A DNA stretch of 14,136 bases, from NCBI GenBank assembly GCA_011375245.1, contig DRMA01000138.1:1-14136 (forward strand), written 5' to 3'. Source of the stretch: Thiothrix sp. (GTDB taxonomy: Bacteria; Pseudomonadota; Gammaproteobacteria; Thiotrichales; Thiotrichaceae). Made by a program: the position numbers and the translations under genes. Of the stretch, positions 1-7,416 are shown one piece after another (position 1 is the stretch's first letter; each line of letters begins with the position of its first letter). The notes under the pieces are model-generated. The model was given only the letters and a program-made list of their open reading frames with translations. It did not search any database and was not told the origin of the DNA.

Positions 1-382
1 GAATTATAGGGTTTCCACTAAGATCTTTGCCTTCTAGTTTCTTTTGTGCAGGATGTAAAAGGTTAATGCCTTTTGAATTGTAAAGAAAAAAATAGCCATC
101 ATTATTTTTATAGCCTGATTTTTTCAATAAGGGGCGTATTTTATCAAGTGCAGTTTGCTCATTTAACACAGGTGTGTTGATGACTAGTTCGATAGCACCT
201 TTTAGCAAGTTTGTATAATTTTCAGTTTCTTCTTTCTTAGCGTCCATTAGCGGGTTACGAAAGGTTTGCATTTCTTGACTGGATAATATCTCAACTTGAT
301 AGCTGGTAATCAGCAACATAGCCCCTGTAATGAGTAGCAAGGGGAATAAGGCATAAAGAATTATTCGTGTTTTAAAAGGCAT
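1..382 (-). CDS. Partial single-Cache-domain sensor/receptor protein (N-terminal part)
   Basis: The first 127 codons of a minus-strand gene are visible; the rest lies beyond the window edge. Reading from the ATG at 382, the protein begins MPFKTRIILYALFPLLLITG, a short basic stretch followed by one membrane helix. An extracytoplasmic region then contains NNDGYFFLYNSKG and, about ten residues later, HPAQKKLEGKDLSG. The G-Y-F-F core followed by H-P and L-E-G-K is the hallmark of the sCache_2 type ligand-binding domain found in methyl-accepting chemotaxis proteins, sensor histidine kinases and diguanylate cyclases. Which output domain it carries cannot be seen. No strong Shine-Dalgarno sequence precedes the ATG; the start is chosen because it places the helix directly at the N-terminus. 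The family call is fairly sure; the exact function is unknown. Confidence 0.75.
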   Translation of the reverse strand, partial: MPFKTRIILYALFPLLLITGAMLLITSYQVEILSSQEMQTFRNPLMDAKKEETENYTNLLKGAIELVINTPVLNEQTALDKIRPLLKKSGYKNNDGYFFLYNSKGINLLHPAQKKLEGKDLSGNPII

Positions 383-452
383 AAGGAAAGCAGTTTACTA
401 TATATCGTAGAAATAATAGACGTGAATGCCACCTACAGGTGTCTAGATAGAT

Positions 453-555
453 CTTCAGACAATTACTTCACTCTTACGAATTCAGCAAGTCATGTTAAAA
501 ATAATCCACATGACTGGATGGCTGGGCTTGTTAGCGTGAATATAATTATCTGAAG
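453..555. repeat. Nested inverted-repeat element (MITE-like palindrome)
   Basis: The outer arms are 453-471 (CTTCAGACAATTACTTCAC) and 536-555 (GTGAATATAATTATCTGAAG). They pair over almost their whole length with one mismatch and one short indel. Inside them is a second, perfect 8-bp inverted repeat, AGTCATGT at 488-495 and ACATGACT at 508-515, with a 12-base AT-rich loop. The element fills most of the gap between the symporter stop codon and the Cache-protein start. No T-run follows either end, so it is not a classical terminator. I saw no convincing target-site duplication. It could be a small non-autonomous element or a structured RNA/3'-end stabiliser. Confidence 0.55.
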
Positions 556-565
556 CTCTATACAT

Positions 566-2110
566 CTACTTCACTTTCTTAAACTCACCTGCTGTAAGTC
601 GTGTGTGATAGTCTTGTATGAGTGTTTTTACTTTTGGCATTAGTAGATATAAGCCAATAATATTAAACACGGCCATCGCAAAAATCATCGCATCAGAGAA
701 GTCGATTACTGAGCCTAAGCTCATTGAAGCACCAATAACAATAAAGACACAGAAAATAGCTTTAAAGATAAGCTCTTTAACCTCACCTTCACCAAATAAA
801 TATGTCCATGCTTTTAGTCCATAATAAGACCATGAAATCATTGTTGAAAAGGCGAATAGTACTGCCGCTAAAGCAAGTATATAACTAAAACCGCTCCATT
901 GGCTTTCAAACGCTTTTGAAGTAAGTTCGATACCTTTTAAATAGCCTTCTTGTCCTTCAGGAATCCAAGAGCCAGTAATAATAATGACCAGTGATGTCAT
1001 GGTACAGATAATCACCGTATCAATAAATGGCTCAAGTAAGGCGACATAGCCTTCGGTAACAGGGTGTTTCGTTTGTACCGCAGAGTGGGCAATTGCTGCT
1101 GAACCAACACCTGCTTCATTAGAGAAAGCAGCACGCTTAAAGCCCTGTATTAATGCGCCAACAGCCCCCCCTGCAACCGCAACAGGAGCAAAAGCACCTT
1201 CAATAATAGCGGAGAAAGCAGCGCCAACAGCACTAATATTGACTACAATGATAAATAATGCCGAACCGACATACATAACAACCATGAACGGTACGATTTT
1301 TTCGGTGACTCGTGCAATGGATTTAATTCCACCAATAAGCACCACACCCACCAATGCGGCCATCATTAAGCCAAAGATAAACCCATTATCCTTAAAGAAA
1401 GGGATAATATTGGCGACTTGTTGCGCGGATTGATTGGCTTGGAACATATTGCCGCCGCCTAATGAGCCACCAATACAGAAAATAGCAAAGATAACGGCAA
1501 GTACTTTACCAAAGCCTCCCATGCCACGCTCTGCTAGACCTTTAGATAAGTAATACATGGGACCACCTGATACCGTGCCATCAGCATACTCATTACGATA
1601 ATGCACCCCTAATGTACATTCAGTGAATTTTGAGGTCATCCCTAATAAGCCTGCTAAAATCATCCAAAAGGTTGCTCCAGGGCCACCAATAGCTATTGCA
1701 ACACCAACACCTGCTATATTACCCAAACCAACTGTGCCTGATAACGCAGTGGTGAGCGCCTGAAAAGGGGTGACCTCACCTTTATCGTTGGGATCAAGAT
1801 AATCGCCACGAACGATTTCAATAGAATGTTTGATGCCTCTAAATTGAATAAATTTAAAGTAAATAGTGAAGGTGCTTGCAGCAATGACCAGCCATAACAC
1901 GATCCAAGGAAAAGCAATGCCAAACAGCGCTTCTGAATAGGGTAGCGGTGAAAAAATGGCATTGACAAAGGGTGATAAAATCGGAGTCATTAACTCATTG
2001 ATTTTGTCGTCAAGTGATTTTTCAGTATTGTCAGCATTTTCAGCGAATGCTGAAACGGATGTAAAAATCAGTCCTAGTAGTGAAAAAAGGAAGTATTGAA
2101 TAGATTTCAT
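566..2110 (-). CDS. Sodium:alanine/glycine symporter, AGCS family
   Basis: Predicted inner-membrane secondary transporter of the AGCS family (Na+- or H+-coupled uptake of alanine or glycine). From the ATG at 2110 it is 514 residues, usual for the family. It opens with a signal-peptide-like segment (MKSIQYFLFSLLGLIFTSVSAFA), followed by a hydrophilic stretch and about ten membrane helices. Diagnostic motifs are GTVGLGNIAGVGVAI (about 124-138), KFTECTLGVHYR (about 161-172) and FSNEAGVGSAAIAHS (about 329-343). The frame stays open upstream, with a TTG at 2269 and an ATG at 2260, giving 53 or 50 extra residues. I prefer 2110 because it puts the cleavable signal at the N-terminus as in many gammaproteobacterial members, although no clear ribosome site precedes it. 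It is divergent from the sensor kinase, with no obvious link to sulfur metabolism. The substrate is inferred from family only. Confidence 0.9.
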   Translation of the reverse strand: MKSIQYFLFSLLGLIFTSVSAFAENADNTEKSLDDKINELMTPILSPFVNAIFSPLPYSEALFGIAFPWIVLWLVIAASTFTIYFKFIQFRGIKHSIEIVRGDYLDPNDKGEVTPFQALTTALSGTVGLGNIAGVGVAIAIGGPGATFWMILAGLLGMTSKFTECTLGVHYRNEYADGTVSGGPMYYLSKGLAERGMGGFGKVLAVIFAIFCIGGSLGGGNMFQANQSAQQVANIIPFFKDNGFIFGLMMAALVGVVLIGGIKSIARVTEKIVPFMVVMYVGSALFIIVVNISAVGAAFSAIIEGAFAPVAVAGGAVGALIQGFKRAAFSNEAGVGSAAIAHSAVQTKHPVTEGYVALLEPFIDTVIICTMTSLVIIITGSWIPEGQEGYLKGIELTSKAFESQWSGFSYILALAAVLFAFSTMISWSYYGLKAWTYLFGEGEVKELIFKAIFCVFIVIGASMSLGSVIDFSDAMIFAMAVFNIIGLYLLMPKVKTLIQDYHTRLTAGEFKKVK

Positions 2111-2523
2111 AAATATTATTTTGATTGAATGGATTGGAAAAAGAAAAGCCCATACAGTAAAACCATAAACAATCATAATTAATATGGCTTGTTTAAGATA
2201 GATAAATTTGACGGGTGAATTGCGAATAAAATATGAAGAAGTGAGTAAATAATTAGGCATGATTTTCAAAATATATCAAATATTATAAATAAATTTTATT
2301 GTTGTTCTCTTGGTTTTTAGCCATCCTAATGGATCAATACTTCAGACAATTTTTATAGATTAAAGCGCTACGCGGCGTTTAAAATAAGGCTTGTTTATGG
2401 ATCGGTTGTCACCTAGGATTTAGTTGATAGTCCTATACGAAAAATGTTCAGCAATCAAGGTTATCCAGCGATGTTATTGATTATTGCTTAATGGTCTGTG
2501 GGGTTTCTAGTGCATTTGTTCCT

Positions 2524-2536
2524 GTAACTTTGTTAC
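2524..2536. promoter_or_regulatory. Candidate operator palindrome upstream of ttrS-like gene
   Basis: GTAACTTTGTTAC is a perfect 5-bp dyad with a 3-base centre. It overlaps the predicted -35 hexamer of the kinase promoter. The word ACAAAGTTAC on its complementary strand recurs exactly at 5692-5701 in front of soxX, which makes a shared regulator plausible. Binding by the adjacent FixJ/TtrR-type regulator is inference. Confidence 0.35.
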
Positions 2537-2559
2537 TGACAACTCCTTGGTTTTATAGT
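2530..2559 (+). promoter_or_regulatory. Possible sigma70-type promoter for ttrS-like gene
   Basis: TTGTTA at 2530-2535 matches the -35 consensus at 4 of 6 positions. TATAGT at 2554-2559 matches the -10 consensus at 5 of 6. The spacer is 18 bases. A start near 2566 would sit upstream of both candidate translation starts. In an AT-rich region this could arise by chance. Confidence 0.3.
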
Positions 2560-2660
2560 CATAAAGGGTATGTTATTTTAGCCTATTACAGCGAGGTTTA
2601 CCCCTGTTGCTAGCCATTCTTTTTGGACAGATTATTTGTCCCACTATCGTATCTTTTCAG

Positions 2661-4889
2661 ATGGTTACTTCTATGACGTGTTTTCAACAGGCTCTACAAT
2701 TTCTTTTTTATTTTTTCCTACTATTACTGTTTATAACAAAGGCAAGTTGTGCCGCTGAACCATGTTATAGCGAAGAACTCTGTTATGCCGCAGAGCCATG
2801 CCCTCCTCAAAAAACACAGATTAAAATAGGTGTACTGAGTCATCGTGGTAATACGCTTACTTTAGAAGCATGGCAGCCTACAGCCGCTTATCTTTCACAA
2901 AAACTACCTGCCTATGAATTTATTATTAAGCCATTAGATTTCGACAAAGTTGATATGGCTGTGGAAAAAGATGAGGTTGACTTTGTTTTAGTGAATCCAG
3001 GTATGTATGTGAATCTTGAGTATAAGTACCGTGTTTCACGTTTAGCGACGATGAGTAATCTACGGGGGAATGCATCTTATAAAGTGTTTGGCGGGGTTAT
3101 TTTTGTGCGGCGTGACCGTACGGATATCAATACCTTGGAAGATATACGCGGTAAGCATTTTATGGCAGTGGATAGAGTTTCTTTAGGTGGATTTCAAATG
3201 GCATGGCGTGAGTTGAATGCCAAGGGTATTCATCTTTATCGTGATATGGCAAGTGTGGAATTTGGTGGTACACATGATGATGTGGTTAATGCGGTTGTTG
3301 ATGGTGATGTTGATGTAGGTACAGTGCGTACCGATATTTTGGAACGTATGGCATTAGAGGGGGATTTAGATTTGTCCGTTATTCGTATTATTAATTTACA
3401 AGAAATCTATACCTTTCCGTTTCGTCATAGTACGCGTCTTTATCCCGAATGGCCTTTTAGTAAGGTGCAACAAACATCTGATGATCTAGCAAAAAAAGTA
3501 GCGTTGGCATTGTTTAAAATGCCGCACAATCATCCTGCGGCACAAGCTGGGAAGTATGCAAGTTGGGATTTGCCATTAGATTATCAAGAAGTACATGCTT
3601 TATTTCAAGAATTGAAATTGCCCCCTTATGATGAAATTGCCAAATTTACCTTAGAAGACGCGATAAAAAAATATTGGTATTGGACATTATTGGCATTGTT
3701 GACATTGTTTGTAATGGGACTAGTTATTTCCAGTGTGATAAAAAGAAATAAACGGCTTAAACGCGCTCAACATCGTATGGAAAGGCATTATAAACGCTTG
3801 TTGAATTCTGTGGGGGATGGGATTTATGGTGTTGATTTAAAAGGGAACTGTACCTTTGTTAATAAAGCGATGGAGCGTTTAACAGGATGGTCATCCTATG
3901 AGTTGATTGGCTGTAACCAGCATGTAGTGTTACATCATACACATGCTGATGGTTCACAATATCGTGTTGATGATTGCCCTGTTTTTATGACAATGAAAGA
4001 TCATGCTGCACGTTATGTTGATAATGATCTTTTTTGGAAAAAAGACGGTACAGCAATTGCCGTTGAATATAGTTGTACTGCAGTGCGAGGTGGGGGAAAT
4101 GATGTCATTGGTAGTATTGTTGTTTTTCGTGATATTACTGAACGTAAGCAAATTAAAGAGAAAAATCGTGAGCATCAGCAGCAATTAGCACATGTCGCAC
4201 GTTTGAGTATTTTAGGGGAGATGGCATCAGGGATTGCGCATGAACTCAATCAGCCTTTAACGGTTATCAATAATTATGCCCGTGCTTGTGTGCGTATGCT
4301 GGACTCGAATCAAGGTAATGGTGAACAGTGTACAAGCGTCATGGAAAAAATTTCTTCACAAGCGGAACGGGCTGGCGCTATTATTAAACATATGCGACAT
4401 TTTGGGCATAAAAATTTACCTGATAAGCGTGCAGTGAAAATAGCACGTATGTTTGATGTGGTACTGGAGTTAATGCACTGGGAAATAGAGCGCAAAGAAA
4501 TTAATTTTACACTAAAGCTTGATCCATCCGTTATATGGGTATTCGCGCAAGATACACAAATTGAACAGGTCATTGTTAATTTAGTCCGTAATGCCATTGA
4601 TGCGATGGCGTGTAGTATGGTTGAGGAGAGAGAGCTTGTTGTTCGGACTACGCGTAAGCCTGATGATCAAGTAGAAATTCGCGTTATTGACTCAGGAGCA
4701 GGGTTAGATGAGACGGTTATGGAGCATATTTTTGATCCTTTTGTAACAACTAAAGAGACAGGGATGGGGCTGGGCTTGTCAATTAGCCAGGGGATTGTTG
4801 AAGCTCATGGAGATTATATTAGGATTGAAAAAAATGAGGATAAGGGTGTGAGTTTTATCTTTCATTTGCCCATTGTGGAGTTGGAGTAA
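2661..4889 (+). CDS. ttrS: TtrS-like sensor histidine kinase with periplasmic PhnD-type ligand domain
   Basis: Membrane sensor kinase, 742 residues from the ATG at 2661. Domain order: hydrophobic signal segment (about 8-29); a short Cys-rich linker (C30, C35, C41, C47); a PhnD/phosphonate-binding-like periplasmic domain (about 54-310, starting IKIGVLSHRGNTL); one membrane helix (about 339-361); a PAS domain (about 373-496); HisKA with the phospho-acceptor in GIAHELNQPL (His527); and an ATPase domain with N-box NLVRNAIDAM (from 640), DSGAG (from 677) and GMGLGLS (701-707). This is the architecture of tetrathionate sensor TtrS and thiosulfate sensor ThsS. The partner regulator follows 33 bases downstream, and sox genes come next, so thiosulfate or tetrathionate sensing is the likely role (inference). 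Start uncertain: an in-frame TTG at 2607 has GAGG ten bases before it, and an ATG at 2673 is also possible. Confidence 0.85.
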   Translation: MVTSMTCFQQALQFLFYFFLLLLFITKASCAAEPCYSEELCYAAEPCPPQKTQIKIGVLSHRGNTLTLEAWQPTAAYLSQKLPAYEFIIKPLDFDKVDMAVEKDEVDFVLVNPGMYVNLEYKYRVSRLATMSNLRGNASYKVFGGVIFVRRDRTDINTLEDIRGKHFMAVDRVSLGGFQMAWRELNAKGIHLYRDMASVEFGGTHDDVVNAVVDGDVDVGTVRTDILERMALEGDLDLSVIRIINLQEIYTFPFRHSTRLYPEWPFSKVQQTSDDLAKKVALALFKMPHNHPAAQAGKYASWDLPLDYQEVHALFQELKLPPYDEIAKFTLEDAIKKYWYWTLLALLTLFVMGLVISSVIKRNKRLKRAQHRMERHYKRLLNSVGDGIYGVDLKGNCTFVNKAMERLTGWSSYELIGCNQHVVLHHTHADGSQYRVDDCPVFMTMKDHAARYVDNDLFWKKDGTAIAVEYSCTAVRGGGNDVIGSIVVFRDITERKQIKEKNREHQQQLAHVARLSILGEMASGIAHELNQPLTVINNYARACVRMLDSNQGNGEQCTSVMEKISSQAERAGAIIKHMRHFGHKNLPDKRAVKIARMFDVVLELMHWEIERKEINFTLKLDPSVIWVFAQDTQIEQVIVNLVRNAIDAMACSMVEERELVVRTTRKPDDQVEIRVIDSGAGLDETVMEHIFDPFVTTKETGMGLGLSISQGIVEAHGDYIRIEKNEDKGVSFIFHLPIVELE

Positions 4890-4922
4890 ATGGGATTGTG
4901 GTGAAAAAACACAGGAATTATT

Positions 4923-5534
4923 ATGAGTGAACAGGTTACTGTCTTTATTGTTGATGACGAAGAAGAAATTCGTGAGTCGTTAAAAATGCTTATTGAATCC
5001 GTGGGGTTGAAGGTGGAAATGTATGATTCTGCACAAGCGTATTTAGACAATTTTGATTCAACACGATTGGGGTGTTTGATTTTGGATATACGTATGAAAG
5101 GAATGAGTGGTTTAACCTTGCAAGACACGTTGAATAAAAAGCCACTACATCCGCCCATTATTATTATTACAGGGCATGGTGATGTGCCAATGGCAGTACG
5201 TGCAGTGAAAGCAGGGGCTTGTGATTTTTTGGAGAAGCCATTTAATGAACAGCGTTTACTCGATAGTATTCATCTAGCGATTGAAAAAGATGCGAAACAA
5301 CGTGGTAAAGTCTTGCAGCGTGCAGAAATTCAACAGTGTGTTGATCAACTGACTAAACGTGAAAGAGAAGTTATGGAGCTTATTGTTGCTGGGATGCTGA
5401 ATAAAAATATTGCTTTTGAACTTAATATTAGTCAATCAACGGTTGAGACGCATCGTGCTCGTGTGATGGAAAAAATGCAGGCAAAAACCTTGTCTGATCT
5501 TATGCGAAAAATTATTTCATTGCGTCAGCTATAA
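4923..5534 (+). CDS. ttrR: TtrR/FixJ-type LuxR-family response regulator
   Basis: A 203-residue DNA-binding regulator. The receiver domain (about 5-120) has the acidic pair D11-D12, the phospho-acceptor D55 in LILDIRM, T82 in IITGHGD and K104 in LEKPF. After a short linker, a LuxR-type helix-turn-helix domain (about 142-195) contains LTKREREVMELIVAG and STVETHRARVMEKM. The G-H-G-D pattern after the switch threonine and the overall length are typical of the FixJ/TtrR/StyR group. AGGAA about seven bases before the ATG supports the start. It forms an operon with the kinase and precedes soxX in the same direction. The likely role is phosphorylation-dependent activation of soxXAK, and perhaps of its own operon; the targets are inferred, not shown. 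Confidence 0.88.
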   Translation: MSEQVTVFIVDDEEEIRESLKMLIESVGLKVEMYDSAQAYLDNFDSTRLGCLILDIRMKGMSGLTLQDTLNKKPLHPPIIIITGHGDVPMAVRAVKAGACDFLEKPFNEQRLLDSIHLAIEKDAKQRGKVLQRAEIQQCVDQLTKREREVMELIVAGMLNKNIAFELNISQSTVETHRARVMEKMQAKTLSDLMRKIISLRQL

Positions 5535-5805
5535 TATAAAAAGGATGAATGGCACTATTTATTTGATGTTAAGTACCATTCTTATGATTACTATAAAAAA
5601 TTATTTTAATTAGTTCTTTTTATGGGGGAAAACCGCCATAGATACGATGATATATTCCCATTTACAAAACGGGGTAAAACGCGCAAAATGCACAAAGTTA
5701 CTTAGGTCAGATGCTTTATGATAATTTTTATTTATCAGTCAAGCAGTATCTTTACCTTGGTTGAAATACTTCATCAATTACTGAAACTCACTATGGGGAG
5801 GAACT
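5535..5805. promoter_or_regulatory. soxXAK upstream regulatory region
   Basis: This 271-base gap carries several dyads and no gene. GAATGGCAC at 5547-5555 pairs with GTACCATTC at 5573-5581 (8 of 9), 12 bases after the regulator stop; without a T-run it is a poor terminator. TATGGGGG-AAAA-CCGCCATA at 5621-5640 pairs at 7 of 8 positions. TGATAA (5719-5724) and TTATCA (5732-5737) form a perfect AT-rich dyad. ACAAAGTTAC at 5692-5701 is shared with the kinase promoter region. A -10-like stretch (TATGAT/GATAAT, 5717-5725) lacks a good -35, as expected for an activator-dependent promoter. The soxX ribosome site is the strong GGGGAGGA at 5795-5802. Confidence 0.5.
5692..5701 (+). promoter_or_regulatory. 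Candidate regulator-binding word shared with ttrS promoter
   Basis: ACAAAGTTAC here equals the complement of 2524-2533. Unlike that site, the left half of the dyad is degenerate (TGCAC instead of GTAAC). The GTTACT half lies 17 bases before GATAAT here, and 16 bases before TATAGT in front of the kinase gene. This similar geometry argues for a shared activator overlapping the -35 position. It remains a prediction. Confidence 0.35.
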
Positions 5806-6192
5806 ATGGTCCACGTCGGTAAATATCTAAAAGAGGTTACGCTTGCGGCATCGCTATGTTTAGTAAGCTTGTCCGTTCCATTTTATTCCGCAACGGCTGC
5901 TGAGGCTACTGAAGCTGCTCCTAGCGCTCTCGATGGAAAAGCGATTGCTTTTGATAGAAAGAAAGGAAATTGTCTTTCTTGTCATATGATTGCAGGTGGA
6001 GATATGGCAGGTAATATTGCACCACCTTTAATCGCAATGAAAGCACGCTTCCCTGATAAAGCGGTATTGCGTGCGCAAATCGCAGATGCAACAGTTAAAA
6101 ACCCTGCATCATTTATGCCTCCGTTTGGTCGTCATCAAATTCTGTCTGAAAAGGAAATTGATGCGGTTGTTGACTTTATTCACGCGCTATAA
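5806..6192 (+). CDS. soxX: SoxX, sulfur-oxidation monohaem cytochrome c subunit
   Basis: Small periplasmic c-type cytochrome of 128 residues, the SoxX subunit of the SoxAX complex. SoxAX oxidatively couples thiosulfate to a cysteine of SoxY. A Sec signal covers about residues 1-32. The haem site is C56-L-S-C59-H60, and the distal methionine ligand is probably M104 in SFMPPFG, the typical SoxX motif. A strong ribosome site (GGGGAGGA) precedes the ATG. It is first in a tight soxX-soxA-soxK run, with soxA starting 12 bases after its stop. The short length indicates the simple single-domain SoxX type. Call is secure. Confidence 0.95.
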   Translation: MVHVGKYLKEVTLAASLCLVSLSVPFYSATAAEATEAAPSALDGKAIAFDRKKGNCLSCHMIAGGDMAGNIAPPLIAMKARFPDKAVLRAQIADATVKNPASFMPPFGRHQILSEKEIDAVVDFIHAL

Positions 6193-6204
6193 GGTGGGGT
6201 TATT

Positions 6205-7074
6205 GTGAATCTATCATTTGTAAAAAAAGTAGTAACAGCAGGTTCAGTTTGTTTGTTGTTGAGTGGTATGAGCAGTGCTTATGCGGATGCAGCGGCTGAT
6301 GTGACGCGTTTTCAAGGCTATTTCCTGAACAAGTTTAAAGATAAAAAAGTCGATGGCAAGCCAATAACATTGCAAGATTTTGCTGATGGTGTCTATGCTA
6401 TTGATGAAACTTCTCGTGAGACATGGAATGAAATTGAAGAAATGCCTCCTTATGAAATCCATATTGATGAAGGTAAAGCAATGTGGGAGAAGCCGTTTGC
6501 TAATGGTAAGAGCTATGCGAGCTGTTTTGCTGATGGTCCTGCTATTGCAAATAAATATCCTCACTGGGATAAAGAAAAATCAATGGTCATAACGTTACCT
6601 TTAGCGCTTAATAATTGCTTAAAAGCGAATGGTGAAAAACCATTAAAATATAAGAAAGGCAGTATTAATAATATTCTTGCTTATATTGCTTTTGAATCAA
6701 GAGGGCAAAAAATTGATGTTAAAGTTCCTAGTGATGATCCTAAAGCTGTTGCAGCGTACAACAAAGGTAAGCAATTTTGGTTAGCACGACGTGGACAACT
6801 CAATATGTCTTGTGCTGCTTGTCATGCACAAAATTCGGGATTAAAAGTACGGGGTGATCTTTTGAGTCCAGCATTGGGTCAAGTGACACATTTCCCTGTA
6901 TACCGTGCAAAATGGGGTACGGTAGGTACATTACATCGTCGTTTTAGTGGCTGTAATAAGCAGGTTCGTGCAAAACCGTTTAAAGCGCAAGGCGAAGAAT
7001 ACCGTAATTTAGAGTATTTCCTAACTACGATGAGTAATGGTCTTAAGCTGAATGGCCCTAGCTCACGTAAATAA
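6205..7074 (+). CDS. soxA: SoxA, sulfur-oxidation cytochrome c subunit (monohaem type)
   Basis: Periplasmic catalytic subunit of SoxAX, 289 residues with a Sec signal ending near residue 28. There is a single haem-binding motif, C203-A-A-C206-H207. C250 in FSGCNKQVRA is the conserved axial cysteine that is modified to a persulfide in studied enzymes. The N-terminal domain has lost its haem: only C107 (YASCFADG) and C138 (LNNC) remain, which in monohaem SoxA form a disulfide. The start is a GTG preceded by AGGTGGGG, 12 bases after soxX; no better ATG fits the signal peptide. The product acts with SoxX and SoxK to load thiosulfate onto SoxYZ, which is not encoded in this window. Confidence 0.95.
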   Translation: MNLSFVKKVVTAGSVCLLLSGMSSAYADAAADVTRFQGYFLNKFKDKKVDGKPITLQDFADGVYAIDETSRETWNEIEEMPPYEIHIDEGKAMWEKPFANGKSYASCFADGPAIANKYPHWDKEKSMVITLPLALNNCLKANGEKPLKYKKGSINNILAYIAFESRGQKIDVKVPSDDPKAVAAYNKGKQFWLARRGQLNMSCAACHAQNSGLKVRGDLLSPALGQVTHFPVYRAKWGTVGTLHRRFSGCNKQVRAKPFKAQGEEYRNLEYFLTTMSNGLKLNGPSSRK

Positions 7075-7086
7075 GAGGAGAATGAC

Positions 7087-7416
7087 ATGACGATAACAAT
7101 GAAAAGTAGAATAGCAGTGGCAGCAACACTTGCCTTAGGCTTACTTGTAGCAACACCTGTGGTAACGGCTGCTGATGATGCAGTTGCAACCGCCATTACT
7201 GAAGCTAAAGCTGCACAAAAGAAAGCCGCCTCAGTGGGTGGTGAATGGAAAAGTGTGGGTAAGTTCATTAAAAAAGCAGAAGCGGCAGCGAAGAGTGGTA
7301 ATACTAAAAAAGCGCTCAAGCTTGCCAAGAAAGCTAAATTCCAGTCTGAAGCTGGGTATAAGCAGGCAAAAAATCAGGAAGAACTAGCAAAGGAGTTTCC
7401 TGATTATTTGAAGTAA
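7087..7416 (+). CDS. soxK: SoxK, SoxAX-binding protein
   Basis: Secreted 109-residue protein with a signal peptide ending near VVTA-ADDA (residue 28) and a mature part very rich in Ala and Lys, probably helical. Motifs such as VGGEWKSVGKFIKKAEAAAKSG and KKAKFQSEAGYKQAKNQ are typical of the SoxAX-binding protein family (SoxK/SAXB). Members stabilise SoxAX and raise its activity in sulfur bacteria. The ribosome site AGAGGAG lies just upstream, and the gene follows soxA after 12 bases, which fits a soxXAK operon. Low-complexity composition makes similarity alone weak, but position and size support the call. Confidence 0.85.
   Translation: MTITMKSRIAVAATLALGLLVATPVVTAADDAVATAITEAKAAQKKAASVGGEWKSVGKFIKKAEAAAKSGNTKKALKLAKKAKFQSEAGYKQAKNQEELAKEFPDYLK

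Larger units (their letters stand above)
2111..2660. other. Divergent intergenic region between symporter and ttrS-like genes
   Basis: About 550 bases with no supported gene. It probably holds the promoters of both divergent genes. The part next to the symporter is very AT-rich. I looked for a glycine riboswitch, since these often control AGCS transporters, and did not see its conserved core. The only regulatory candidates are the palindrome at 2524-2536 and the promoter-like hexamers at 2530-2559. A 40-codon open frame at 2491-2613 lacks a ribosome site and any recognisable similarity and is not called. Up to 54 bases at the right end would become coding if the kinase starts at the TTG at 2607. 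Confidence 0.5.

Noticed and set aside
2340..2351. CTTCAGACAATT as a third full copy of the 453-555 element
   Set aside because: Only 12 bases match and no inverted partner lies nearby; a match of this length is expected by chance in 14 kb.
2111..2400. Possible glycine riboswitch before the AGCS symporter
   Set aside because: The conserved aptamer core could not be found on the minus strand.
2491..2613. 40-codon open frame in the divergent spacer
   Set aside because: No ribosome site, no recognisable family, and it overlaps the likely kinase promoter and alternative start.
2740..2762. Lipoprotein signal on the sensor kinase at C30
   Set aside because: The residues before the cysteine are K-A-S, lacking the hydrophobic residue at -3 expected in a lipobox; ordinary signal-peptidase cleavage fits better.
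5547..5581. Intrinsic terminator after the response regulator
   Set aside because: The stem is short with a 17-base loop and no T-run follows.
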